In this document: positions 15,380 through 22,622 of the stretch, piece by piece
Layout: every line of letters begins with the position of its first letter
How positions within the stretch are numbered: position 1 is the stretch's first letter
DNA from: JAWCNN01 sp038848005
GTDB lineage: Archaea; Thermoproteota; Bathyarchaeia; Bathyarchaeales; Bathycorpusculaceae
Reading direction: 5' to 3'
Length of the DNA stretch: 29,987 bases
Assembly: GCA_038848005.1 (NCBI GenBank)
Contig: JAWCNZ010000017.1
Span: 1-29,987 of the forward strand
The notes under the pieces: generated by a model
The model's input: the letters and a program-made list of their open reading frames with translations, nothing else
What the model was told of the DNA's origin: nothing
Databases searched by the model: none
Program-made: the position numbers and the translations under genes

Positions 15380-15784
15380 ATGCTTCTGATTAGCGCTGAT
15401 TTTTTGCGGCGTAGGCTTTCTTCTGAGCAGCTTGGGGAGTTGTGTTTGGCTTTGGGCATGTGTTTGGAATGTGGGGGTTCTCTTGTTAGGGTGGAGGGCG
15501 AAGTTGTCTGCGTTAAGTGTGGAATGGTTTGGGGCTTTGAAAATGTTGAGGAGGCTATTCCTTTTCCAGAGGAAGGTGAAGCAAGGGCTCTATCTAATGC
15601 CCAAGAAGTCGGAGCCCAACTACTCAAGAGTTGGGAAGGGCGCAAAACCAGCGCACACCTATTCATAACATTGCTTGAAACAGGCAAAAAGAAAAAAGCA
15701 ATAGAAAACAAACTCGAAGAAATAAGGCTACAAACCGCCTCAACCACTCAGCAAACAAACAACACAGAAGGCATATTCCGTTAA
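15380..15784 (+). CDS. TFIIB-type zinc-ribbon protein without cyclin folds
   Basis: A 134-residue protein with a central zinc ribbon C28-x2-C31 ... C44-x2-C47 (CLECGGSLVRVEGEVVCVKCGMVWG), the pattern of the N-terminal ribbon of archaeal transcription factor B. The cyclin-like repeats that would bind TBP and DNA are absent; instead, a short acidic linker and a Lys/Gln/Thr-rich helical tail follow. It could be a small transcription or RNA-binding factor. Start ATG 15380 has GGAGTGAG at 15370-15377. It stands alone between the structured spacer and the convergent tungstate ATPase gene (21-base gap). Confidence 0.7.
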   Translation: MLLISADFLRRRLSSEQLGELCLALGMCLECGGSLVRVEGEVVCVKCGMVWGFENVEEAIPFPEEGEARALSNAQEVGAQLLKSWEGRKTSAHLFITLLETGKKKKAIENKLEEIRLQTASTTQQTNNTEGIFR

Positions 15785-15805
15785 ACGTTACTAACAGAAG
15801 GTGTT

Positions 15806-16873
15806 TCAGTTTGTTTGAACTGATGAGGCTTTGAACGCTATGTGAACTTTAGAGTCTATGTTGAGTTGCATTTCATTGAATGATCGTTTGGTTATTTGTA
15901 CTGTGAAGTTTTTGTTTGTTCCGACATTAACTTTTAACTTTACCACATGCCCCATGTTGGATATTTGTGTTATTTTGCCTTCAAAGGTGTTTCTTGCGCT
16001 TGAAATAAGCGGGCGTGTTGATAATATAATGTCTTCGGGCGGGATGTGTAGTGTTACATTTCCAGTTTTTTTGAATGCCGCTTCGATCTGTAATCCGTTG
16101 CCGATGTCTACAATTGATGTGCCTTCAGCTGTTATTTTTGAAACGCCGTGGAAAACGTTCTCCAGCCTGGCGAAGCTTTTGACGGGTTGTGATTGTTTGC
16201 CGAAAATCTCCTGAAATGTGCCTAACAGCTCTATTTTCCCCTCATTAAGAAAAGCCAGTCTATCCGCCAGATTTTCCGCTTGAAACATGTTATGAGTCGT
16301 CATAATTATTGTTGTTCTCAATTCCCTATTGATGTGGGAAATTATTTCTTCAACTATGGAGGTGTTTCTCGGGTCTAGGTTTGCAGTGGGCTCGTCGAGA
16401 AGCAGTAGTTCAGGTTCGGTTACCAACGCTTGGGCTATGGCTACTCTTTGGGCTTCTCCCCCTGACAACCTCAAGGCATTTTTGTATTCAAATCCTTTTA
16501 GCTGAACAAGTTCAAGCACTGCTTTCACTTTTTGTTCGATATTGCACTCGCCCCTAACTTTTAATGGATAAGCCACATTATCAAAGACGCTCATGCTGAA
16601 GAGAACTGTCTGCTGGAAAACCATCCCGATTTTTCTACGCAAAGCCGCCCTTTCTTTTTTTGCAGAATAATCTACAAGCTCTCCGTTGAACAATACTTTC
16701 CCGCTTGTCGGTTGCTCGAGCAGGTCGAGAATTCTGAGGAGCGTGGTTTTTCCAGCCCCGTTTGGCCCCACTAGGACGAAAAGCTCTCCGCTTTGAACGC
16801 TGAAAGTTATGTCCTTTAAAACTTGTCTTCCAGAGTATTCCTTGAAGAGGTTTTGCACCTCAACTTTTGGCAT
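15806..16873 (-). CDS. tupC: tungstate/molybdate ABC transporter ATP-binding protein with Mop/TOBE domain
   Basis: A 355-residue ATPase: Walker A GPNGAGKT at 36-43, Q-loop VFQQ, signature LSGGEAQRVAIAQAL, Walker B LLLLDEPTANLD and H-loop TTHN. After residue 240 comes a linker and a C-terminal TOBE/Mop-like domain (about 285-352, NTFEGKITQISNMGHVVKLKV), which in relatives binds the oxyanion and inhibits transport. It is the last gene of tupA-tupB-ATPase; its ATG shares one base with the TAA of the permease gene (TAATG at 16871-16875), and GAGGAGG lies just upstream. The TupA-type binding protein argues for tungstate as the main substrate, used for tungstopterin enzymes; molybdate is possible. 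Confidence 0.92.
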   Translation of the reverse strand: MPKVEVQNLFKEYSGRQVLKDITFSVQSGELFVLVGPNGAGKTTLLRILDLLEQPTSGKVLFNGELVDYSAKKERAALRRKIGMVFQQTVLFSMSVFDNVAYPLKVRGECNIEQKVKAVLELVQLKGFEYKNALRLSGGEAQRVAIAQALVTEPELLLLDEPTANLDPRNTSIVEEIISHINRELRTTIIMTTHNMFQAENLADRLAFLNEGKIELLGTFQEIFGKQSQPVKSFARLENVFHGVSKITAEGTSIVDIGNGLQIEAAFKKTGNVTLHIPPEDIILSTRPLISSARNTFEGKITQISNMGHVVKLKVNVGTNKNFTVQITKRSFNEMQLNIDSKVHIAFKASSVQTN

Positions 16874-17559
16874 TACCTCCTCGCCCCCTTAAGCTGGACA
16901 ATGGTTAATGCCAGGTTTATCATAAAAGCCATAGAAAGCAAAATGCCTCCAAGGGTTAAAGCCATTGTGAAGTCGCCTAGCTCTGTTTCGATGACGATGG
17001 CTGTTGTCAGCGTCCGTGTCCACCCTCTAATGTTGCCTCCAGTTATCATTATGCCGCCCACTTCCGAAATTGCGGCGCCAAAAGCCGCGATAATTGAGGT
17101 TAAAACGCCCATGCGGGCTTCTCTTAGCACCAGCCATGCCGCCTGGGTTTCTGTTGCACCAAGCGATAGGGCTTTCTCTCTAATCGATTTTTCAACACTC
17201 CCAACAGCAGACATGGTAACGCCAATAATAATTGGAATAACCATTATGAGCTGTGTTATTATCATGGCTGTAGGCGTATATAATAGCCCCAGCCAGCCGA
17301 GGGGCCCAGAGGCGGTCGATAAAAGGTAAACTACAAGCCCCACCACAACAGGCGGCAAACCCATGAAAGTGTTTACAACGCTTTTCAACATGACATCAAC
17401 GAAACGCATCACGGTTCGTTTCCCCTTAAACTGCCTAAGCCCTAGAAGTGTTCCAACAGGTATGCCTATCAACGCACCTATCAGAACAGCTGTTCCCGAA
17501 ACCATTAAGGACAGTAAAGTTATGTTCAAAATTTCCTGCCAAAAAGTATTCTCAAACAC
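16873..17559 (-). CDS. tupB: tungstate ABC transporter permease
   Basis: A permease of about 228 residues with five membrane segments and the binding-protein-dependent transport signature EKALSLGATETQAAWLVLREARMG (contact to the ATPase), followed by AAFGAAISEVGG and the GNIRGWTRTLTTAIVIE segment characteristic of the TupB group. GTG 17559 is chosen as start because GGTGG lies six bases upstream; a TTG at 17577 would add six residues but has no ribosome-binding site. It is encoded 56 bases after the binding protein and overlaps the ATPase gene by one base. Together they make a complete importer for tungstate. Confidence 0.92.
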   Translation of the reverse strand: MFENTFWQEILNITLLSLMVSGTAVLIGALIGIPVGTLLGLRQFKGKRTVMRFVDVMLKSVVNTFMGLPPVVVGLVVYLLSTASGPLGWLGLLYTPTAMIITQLIMVIPIIIGVTMSAVGSVEKSIREKALSLGATETQAAWLVLREARMGVLTSIIAAFGAAISEVGGIMITGGNIRGWTRTLTTAIVIETELGDFTMALTLGGILLSMAFMINLALTIVQLKGARR

Positions 17560-17615
17560 TGCGCAACCACCAGCCAAGACATTTCAAGCTTAAAAAGAAA
17601 AGGGAGACTGAATTT

Positions 17616-18542
17616 TTAGGGATTTTGAGCATCATACCATACCAGCTCTTTTTCTTGCTCTGGAAAACCCAACATGTGCGCCAGTTCAATTTTCCGCGCT
17701 ATAGGTTTGAACAGGGTTTCACCCTCTTTTTTGAAGTTTGCTATGAGGTTTTGTCCCTCTTCTGAAATCATCCATTTAACCAGCATAAGCGCTCCCTTAT
17801 AATTTCTTTGAGGATATTTTTCGGGGTTAACAAGGATTACTGCGTAGGGGTTCAACAGCGCCACATCGCCTTCGACTAGAACCTTCAAATTCGCAAGCTG
17901 ACTTTTAAACGACAGCCAAGTAGCCCTATCCGTTAATGTATAAGCCTTTTTCTCATTAGCCATCCGCAACACAGTTCCCATTCCAGCTCCAGCTTCCACA
18001 TACCATATTTGAGTCTTGTTTGAGGACGTCAAACCCAGCCTTTTCCATATGTTTAACTCCAACATGTGAGTGCCTGACTTGTCTGCACGCGATATGAATT
18101 GGGCGTTGCCTTTAGCGCCTTCTTCTGCAATTTTGCGGAATGTTTCCGTGGCGTTTGTTAAGCCGCCTATTCCGGCTGGATCATTTGCCGGACCAATTAT
18201 TATGAAGTCGTTATACATTACGCCAACTCTGTGAACGCCATAAGTGCTGTTTACAAATTCAAGCTCAAGCTGTCTAGAATGCACTAGGACGAGGTCTGCA
18301 TCACCCCTCTTAGCAGTTTCTATGGCTTGACCAGTGCCAACCGAAATTATGTGAACCTCAGCGGCATGTTTTTCTTGGAAGATGGGCATTAAATAGTCCA
18401 GTAGTCCGGAGTCATAGGTGCTTGTGGTTGTCGCCAGCACAATTATCGACTTCTGAGAGTGCATGTACTGTTCATAAGCAAACACGCCAACAACGGCAAC
18501 AGCCAATGTTATGGTGGCGACCAAGATTTTTGACGGCTTCAC
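17616..18542 (-). CDS. tupA: tungstate-binding protein of the Tup ABC transporter
   Basis: A 308-residue secreted, membrane-anchored binding protein. Residues 5-24 form an uncleaved or signal-anchor hydrophobic segment. The mature part starts with the TupA hallmark VLATTTSTYDSGLLDYLMPIF, then VHIISVGTGQAIETAKRGDADLVLVHS, FIIIGPANDPAG and SRADKSGTHMLE, the residues that line the oxyanion pocket in this family. It captures tungstate with very high affinity. The start is GTG 18542; a TATA-like TATATA at 18567-18572 predicts transcription beginning at about the start codon, so the message is probably leaderless. It is divergent from a ModE-like regulator whose likely operator lies between them. 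Confidence 0.93.
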   Translation of the reverse strand: MKPSKILVATITLAVAVVGVFAYEQYMHSQKSIIVLATTTSTYDSGLLDYLMPIFQEKHAAEVHIISVGTGQAIETAKRGDADLVLVHSRQLELEFVNSTYGVHRVGVMYNDFIIIGPANDPAGIGGLTNATETFRKIAEEGAKGNAQFISRADKSGTHMLELNIWKRLGLTSSNKTQIWYVEAGAGMGTVLRMANEKKAYTLTDRATWLSFKSQLANLKVLVEGDVALLNPYAVILVNPEKYPQRNYKGALMLVKWMISEEGQNLIANFKKEGETLFKPIARKIELAHMLGFPEQEKELVWYDAQNP

Positions 18543-18548
18543 CTTAAC

Positions 18549-18604
18549 ACCGTTATGTTTCGTCGTATATATCGATACCGCTATGCATTTATAAGCATAA
18601 CGGT
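18549..18604. promoter_or_regulatory. ModE-like operator in the tup / regulator divergent promoter
   Basis: ACCGCTATGC (18577-18586) and GCATAACGGT (18595-18604) form a palindrome with an eight-base spacer, matching at 9 of 10 positions. A third half-site, ACCGTTATG, lies at 18549-18557 and is a perfect inverted match to CATAACGGT. The CGCTAT...ATAACG core is like the bacterial ModE box as I remember it. The spacer of the palindrome contains TTTATAA (18588-18594), the probable TATA box of the regulator, and the third half-site lies between the tupA TATA box and its start. Binding would thus block both promoters. Confidence 0.75.
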
Positions 18605-18619
18605 CAAATATTTACTTGT

Positions 18620-19183
18620 ATGCCCACACAGAACAAAGCAAAGCCCACTGCAAAAATTTGGCTCGAATACAGAGGAATACCAATCTTGGGCAGCGGTGGC
18701 GCTGCAATACTGCAAGCAATTAAAGAGGAGAAATCCATTTCAAAGGCGGCGGAAAAACTTGGAATGTCATATCGTTATGTTTGGAACTATTTGACTAGGG
18801 TTAAAAAAGCTTTGGGCGAGCCCGTAGTAGAGACATTTAAAGGCGGGAAAACAGGGGGAGGCGGGGCTAAACTCACTTTGTTGGGCGAATATCTTCTTAA
18901 AGAGTATTGCAGAATTGAGAATTATGTGGGCGAGGTTCTGGGTGATGAAGAATATTGGGAGGCGGTTGGATTGAAGATAAGTGCAAGAAATAGATTAAAA
19001 GGCGTTGTTAAAAGCGTAGAGAAAGGCGATGTTGTGACCAAGGTCAAAGTGGAAATCACAGTTCCAACAACAATAACCGCACTCATATCAACCGAGGCTG
19101 CAGAGGACCTAAACATCGAAGTAAATGATCAAGTTGAAGCGGTGATAAAAGCAACAGAAGTTATGATAGCTAAACAGAAGTAG
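18620..19183 (+). CDS. ModE-like molybdate/tungstate-responsive regulator
   Basis: A 187-residue regulator with an N-terminal winged helix-turn-helix of the ModE/LysR type (about 17-90): AAILQAIKEEKSISKAAEKLGMSYRYVWNYL, then a wing GGKTGGGGAKLT and a dimerisation helix (LLKEYCRIENYV). Residues 120-185 form one Mop/TOBE oxyanion-binding domain (ARNRLKGVVKSVEKGDVVTKVKVEI...). Bacterial ModE has two Mop domains in tandem; this one has a single one, so the dimer would supply the site. It is divergent from tupA and probably represses the operon and itself when tungstate or molybdate is plentiful. ATG 18620 lies a few bases from the predicted transcript start (leaderless). Confidence 0.92.
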   Translation: MPTQNKAKPTAKIWLEYRGIPILGSGGAAILQAIKEEKSISKAAEKLGMSYRYVWNYLTRVKKALGEPVVETFKGGKTGGGGAKLTLLGEYLLKEYCRIENYVGEVLGDEEYWEAVGLKISARNRLKGVVKSVEKGDVVTKVKVEITVPTTITALISTEAAEDLNIEVNDQVEAVIKATEVMIAKQK

Positions 19184-19299
19184 GCGCTTCCCAAATTCGT
19201 TAATTAGCAGATTATTATTCTTAATGATGAATTGGATACGATTTTAGAGATTTTATGAAGGAAATGGTGGATTACTTGAAGGGCGTTGCAGTTTGATGG

Positions 19300-19854
19300 T
19301 TATAGGAGTTCTTCTGCTGTTTTTCTATAAATTTCAAAGTCACGCTTCGAAAACAACACAAACACAACTTTTTCGAGTTTGTCCTCCCTTTCCAAAAACT
19401 CTTTAACCGTTGATATGGCTATGGGACTCGCCTTTTCAATTGGGTAGCCGTAAGCGCCTGTGCTTATCGACGGGAAAGCTATGGTTTTTAGTCCTTTTGA
19501 AACTGCAAGTTTCAGCGAGTTGCGATAGGCTTCAGCTAAAAGTTGTGGTTCGCCTTGTGTTCCGCCATGCCAAACTGGTCCAACTGTGTGAATAACGTAT
19601 TTAGCCTTTAAATTGCCTCCGGTGGTGATGACTGCTTTTCCCGTTGGAAGCCCGTTGGGGTATTCCGTAGCCCTTATACGCTTGCATTCTTCAAGTATTT
19701 TTGGTCCACCCTTGCGGTGAATTGCTCCGTCTACGCCTCCGCCGCCCATGAGGGATGAGTTAGCGGCGTTTACTATGGCATCCGTACCCAAGTCAGTTAT
19801 GTCGCCTTGAATTAGGCATATTTTTGCTTTTCCAACGGTGAATTCTTCAGTCAC
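19300..19854 (-). CDS. macrodomain protein (ADP-ribose / O-acetyl-ADP-ribose hydrolase type)
   Basis: A 184-residue single macrodomain: ICLIQGDITDLGTDAIVNAAN, SSLMGGGGVDGAIHRKGG with the ADP-ribose-binding Asn and Asp, YVIHTVGPVW and the phosphate loop PSISTGAYGYP. This matches the MacroD/YmdB-like class, which removes ADP-ribose from proteins or deacetylates O-acetyl-ADP-ribose. The start is GTG 19854, with GGAG about ten bases upstream. It is the last gene of the unit nnr, tsr3, lysE, macro on the minus strand, 20 bases after the LysE pseudogene. In an operon with a NAD(P)HX repair enzyme it fits a general nucleotide-damage clean-up theme. Confidence 0.93.
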   Translation of the reverse strand: MTEEFTVGKAKICLIQGDITDLGTDAIVNAANSSLMGGGGVDGAIHRKGGPKILEECKRIRATEYPNGLPTGKAVITTGGNLKAKYVIHTVGPVWHGGTQGEPQLLAEAYRNSLKLAVSKGLKTIAFPSISTGAYGYPIEKASPIAISTVKEFLEREDKLEKVVFVLFSKRDFEIYRKTAEELL

Positions 19855-19874
19855 TTTTCACACACTCCATTTTT

Positions 19875-20511
19875 CTATGAGAGTAATGCGGAAATAATAA
19901 ACCATGCGCCGAAACTCACTAGGATTATGAAGCAAAAGCCGAAAACTATTTTGCGCACTTTCGCCGTCCAGAAACGCCGTGACTTAAAAACCGTGTGGGA
20001 AACAAACGTGTACCATGCTAAATCGCATAACCAATGGGTTATGGTGAACAATAAAAAGCCAATAAAGCCAAAGGCGTAGGAGTTTACCACAAGCGTTGCA
20101 CCGATGGTTGCCCACCAAAGAAAAAGTAAGGGTTTGTGGCGGTTGTGAGAATGCCAGCAGTAAAAGAGCCATTCCCACGCCATGAAAACCCATGTTCGCT
20201 ATTTGTCTTTTCTTTCATCTTGAAAATTTGTAAGCCCATGTAAATGAGGATTAATCCTCCACAAAACCCATAACACTACGGATGGGACTCTCAGTAAAGA
20301 ATTTTTCAAAGCCGAAAAATATTAGGAACATAAGTGGAAACTCTATTGCGCCGTGTCCCAAAGCAACGATGGCGCCAGCAACCTTACTTTTGTATCCATG
20401 TGTCACCGTCACAGCGAAAACTGGTCCAGGCATCATAACTCCAGAAAGCGATGTTAAAACAACCGAAAGCAAGAAAAAAATGAAATCTATGAGAAACTCC
20501 ATTTTCGCCAC
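19875..20511 (-). pseudogene. LysE-family exporter, disrupted by two -1 frameshifts
   Basis: The first frame (20251-20511) begins MAKMEFLIDFIFFLLSVVL with the LysE start motif SGVMMPGPVFAVTVTHG and stops prematurely after MGFVED. Reading on with one base restored near 20251-20258 (GTGGAGGATTAA) gives GGLILIYMGLQIFKMKEK, the next LysE motif; restoring a second base in a T5 run near 20127 continues with LFLWWATIGATLVV to the stop at 19875. The joined product is about 212 residues with six helices, the normal size. LysE-family proteins export amino acids. Both shifts are losses of one base in short runs, so this may be a decayed gene or sequence error. GTG 20511 (or ATG 20502) follows GGAG. Confidence 0.85.
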
Positions 20512-20517
20512 TCTCCG

Positions 20518-21042
20518 TCAACTTAATGCCTTAATGAATTGTTTTTGCATTTCTATTATGGCTGTGCTGTCCTTGGCTTCTGCATAAGCTTCAAGTCTTT
20601 CCTTGTTTATTTCCAGAAAAGTGTGTCCCCACTTAAAAATCGAAAGCAGTTTTGCGGCTTCTTCTTTGAAGTTAGCTATGTAAAGCGCTGCAGCTAAAGC
20701 TTCGACAGTGGAAAGCTTTGTTGGTTTTCCGAAGTTGACGGGATTGCCAGCGATGAGGAAGGGTAGGCATCTTGATGTTCCCCTAGCATGTTTAAGCAAA
20801 ACTTTTTCGGCGTATTCCCAACTGCAGTCCAAACCAACCAAACCAAAATTTTCGATGCGCTTTCTGTCGGCTGGGGAAAAAGCAACTTCAGAAAAAGGAT
20901 TGAGTACAACAGCCCTTTTCGGCAAAAGCCTTATTTGGCTTACAAGCCTAATCAGCCCGTGACGTTTAAGCTTTAAAGCCGTGCACTTTTTAGGGTCACA
21001 TTGCCCAGCATGATAAACCACAATCTTAACTTGATTAGGCAA
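20518..21042 (-). CDS. tsr3: rRNA aminocarboxypropyltransferase Tsr3
   Basis: A 174-residue protein of the Tsr3 (formerly DUF367) family: HAGQCDPKKCTALKL near the N-terminus, RAVVLNPFSE, VGLDCSWE, RGTSRCLPFLIAGNPVNFGKP, and LSTVEALAAALYI. Tsr3 transfers the aminocarboxypropyl group of S-adenosylmethionine to a hypermodified uridine of small-subunit rRNA (position 914-like in archaea), with a SPOUT-like fold. The size is normal for archaea. The start is TTG 21042, overlapping the nnr stop by eight bases (21035-21042), so translation is probably coupled. A seven-base gap leads to the LysE gene. Confidence 0.94.
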   Translation of the reverse strand: MPNQVKIVVYHAGQCDPKKCTALKLKRHGLIRLVSQIRLLPKRAVVLNPFSEVAFSPADRKRIENFGLVGLDCSWEYAEKVLLKHARGTSRCLPFLIAGNPVNFGKPTKLSTVEALAAALYIANFKEEAAKLLSIFKWGHTFLEINKERLEAYAEAKDSTAIIEMQKQFIKALS

Positions 21043-22564
21043 CTGTTTTTCGCACCCTTAAATGGCTCATCGGGTCATTTAGAACACGGGGAATCCATCG
21101 TAAAAGGTCTGTAGAAATCATGTGAGCGCCTTTCTCTTCAAAAACAAAGTCTCCAGCAGCGCCGTTCACGAAAGCGCCAGCAACAGCGCTTTCAAACGGG
21201 TCTGCGCCTTGAGCAAGAAAAGCGCCGACAATTCCCGAAAGCACATCGCCTGTCCCGCCAACAGTCATGCCTGGATTACCAGTAAAATTAAGCTTGAAAC
21301 GTCTCCCATCAGAGATTATGTCAACCCGACCTTTAAGCAGTATTACTGCGCTTAAGTCTGCTGCTGTTTTCTGCACTTCCAATGCCCTTTCCCTTAAATC
21401 TTCTGGAAGCCTCTTACCAGTTAATATAGCATATTCGCCAGCATGAGGGGTCAAAACCAAAGGCACATTTAATTTTCGCTTAAACTCGGCAAAAGCCTTT
21501 AAACCATCCGCATCCAAAAGCAACGGCTTACCTAATCTTTCAACAGCCTCAACAACTGCTTTTACGGCTTCTCTGGTTTCCACATGCAACCCAAGCCCCG
21601 GACCCAAAACGACAGCGCTTGCCATTTCCATGTAACTTTTCAATGCTGGTATGTTGCCCATGTTTAGGTGTCTTCCCTCAAGCTTTATGGTGATTATGTC
21701 CGGCGACATAGACGCAATCGCATAAGCGGTTTTTTCCGGAGCGGCAACATAAGCCAAGTCAACGCCTGTACGCAAAGCGGCTAAAGCCACAAAGGCTGGA
21801 GCGCCTGAGAAGGTTTCGCTTCCGCCGATGACTAGTAAACGTCCAAAATCTCCTTTGTGGGCTTCTGGCGGACGAGGTTTCGCAACAAGCAAAACATTGC
21901 CTGGACCTGCAAAATTTTCGAATTCTTTTGGTAAGCCTATGTCCATCACAACTAATTCGCCAACATATTCCCTTGCCTTTTCAAGTCCAATTTTTGTTTT
22001 GTGAAAAGTTATTGTCAAGTTGGCTTTCACCGCTTCGCCTAAAATTTCTCCAGTATCTGCATCCACTCCGGTTGGCACGTCAACAGCAACTTTGATGGCG
22101 TTCATGGCGTTTATTTTTTGGACAAGTTGTGAAATTGGCGGTTTTAACCTTCCTTTAGCGCCTGTCCCAAGTAGGGCATCAATTATGATTTCAGCTTTGA
22201 TTTCTGGCATGAGGGAACTGTCGTAAACTTCGTGTATTAGGATTGTTTTCTTTAAAAATTGTAGTGCTTTCCAGTTTTCTAAAGCCTCTTTATCCATAAT
22301 TTCTTTGGCTTTTCCAGCGAGTATAACCGTAACTTTGAAGCCTAAAGAAGCGAGGTGCCTTGCTGCAACAAATCCGTCGCCGCCGTTTCCGCCCAAACCG
22401 CAGAAAACCGCAATGGGCTTTTCTGGTTTAAATCTTGAGGCGATTTCTAAAGCAACGTTACGTCCAGCGTTCTCCATCAACTGAAGTCGTGAAACGCCAA
22501 AATATTCCGAGTTAATCTCTAAAGCCCGCATTTCACGGCTAGTGATAAAATTTTCTCCCAGCAT
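21035..22564 (-). CDS. nnr: bifunctional NAD(P)HX epimerase / ADP-dependent NAD(P)HX dehydratase
   Basis: A 509-residue two-domain repair enzyme. The N-terminal YjeF_N domain (about 1-210) has the GLGGNGGDG loop at 56-64 and DALLGTGAKG; it interconverts the R and S forms of hydrated NAD(P)H. The C-terminal ribokinase-like domain (about 225-500) has GDFGRLLVIGGSETFSGAP, VLGPGLG, LLDADGLK, LTPHAGEYAILTG and TVGGTGDVLSGIVGAFLAQG with the catalytic Asp; it uses ADP to dehydrate the S form. Fusion of both is common in bacteria and archaea. ATG 22564 is preferred over TTG 22570, with AGGT just upstream. It heads an operon with tsr3, a broken lysE and a macrodomain gene. Confidence 0.95.
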   Translation of the reverse strand: MLGENFITSREMRALEINSEYFGVSRLQLMENAGRNVALEIASRFKPEKPIAVFCGLGGNGGDGFVAARHLASLGFKVTVILAGKAKEIMDKEALENWKALQFLKKTILIHEVYDSSLMPEIKAEIIIDALLGTGAKGRLKPPISQLVQKINAMNAIKVAVDVPTGVDADTGEILGEAVKANLTITFHKTKIGLEKAREYVGELVVMDIGLPKEFENFAGPGNVLLVAKPRPPEAHKGDFGRLLVIGGSETFSGAPAFVALAALRTGVDLAYVAAPEKTAYAIASMSPDIITIKLEGRHLNMGNIPALKSYMEMASAVVLGPGLGLHVETREAVKAVVEAVERLGKPLLLDADGLKAFAEFKRKLNVPLVLTPHAGEYAILTGKRLPEDLRERALEVQKTAADLSAVILLKGRVDIISDGRRFKLNFTGNPGMTVGGTGDVLSGIVGAFLAQGADPFESAVAGAFVNGAAGDFVFEEKGAHMISTDLLRWIPRVLNDPMSHLRVRKTVA

Positions 22565-22622
22565 ATTCAAACCTAATAGCGTATATTCTCGAAATAGAAA
22601 ATAAGATTATTCCCTCTTTCTT

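Noticed and set aside
15166..15747. Minus-strand open frame of 193 codons across the structured spacer
   Set aside because: Much of it is antisense to the zinc-ribbon gene and the rest covers inverted repeats; the translation is Ser/Thr/Lys-rich without motifs.
19184..19290. Short frame ending MKEMVDYLKGVAV that could be a gene remnant
   Set aside because: Only 13-14 codons with no identifiable parent; could be chance.
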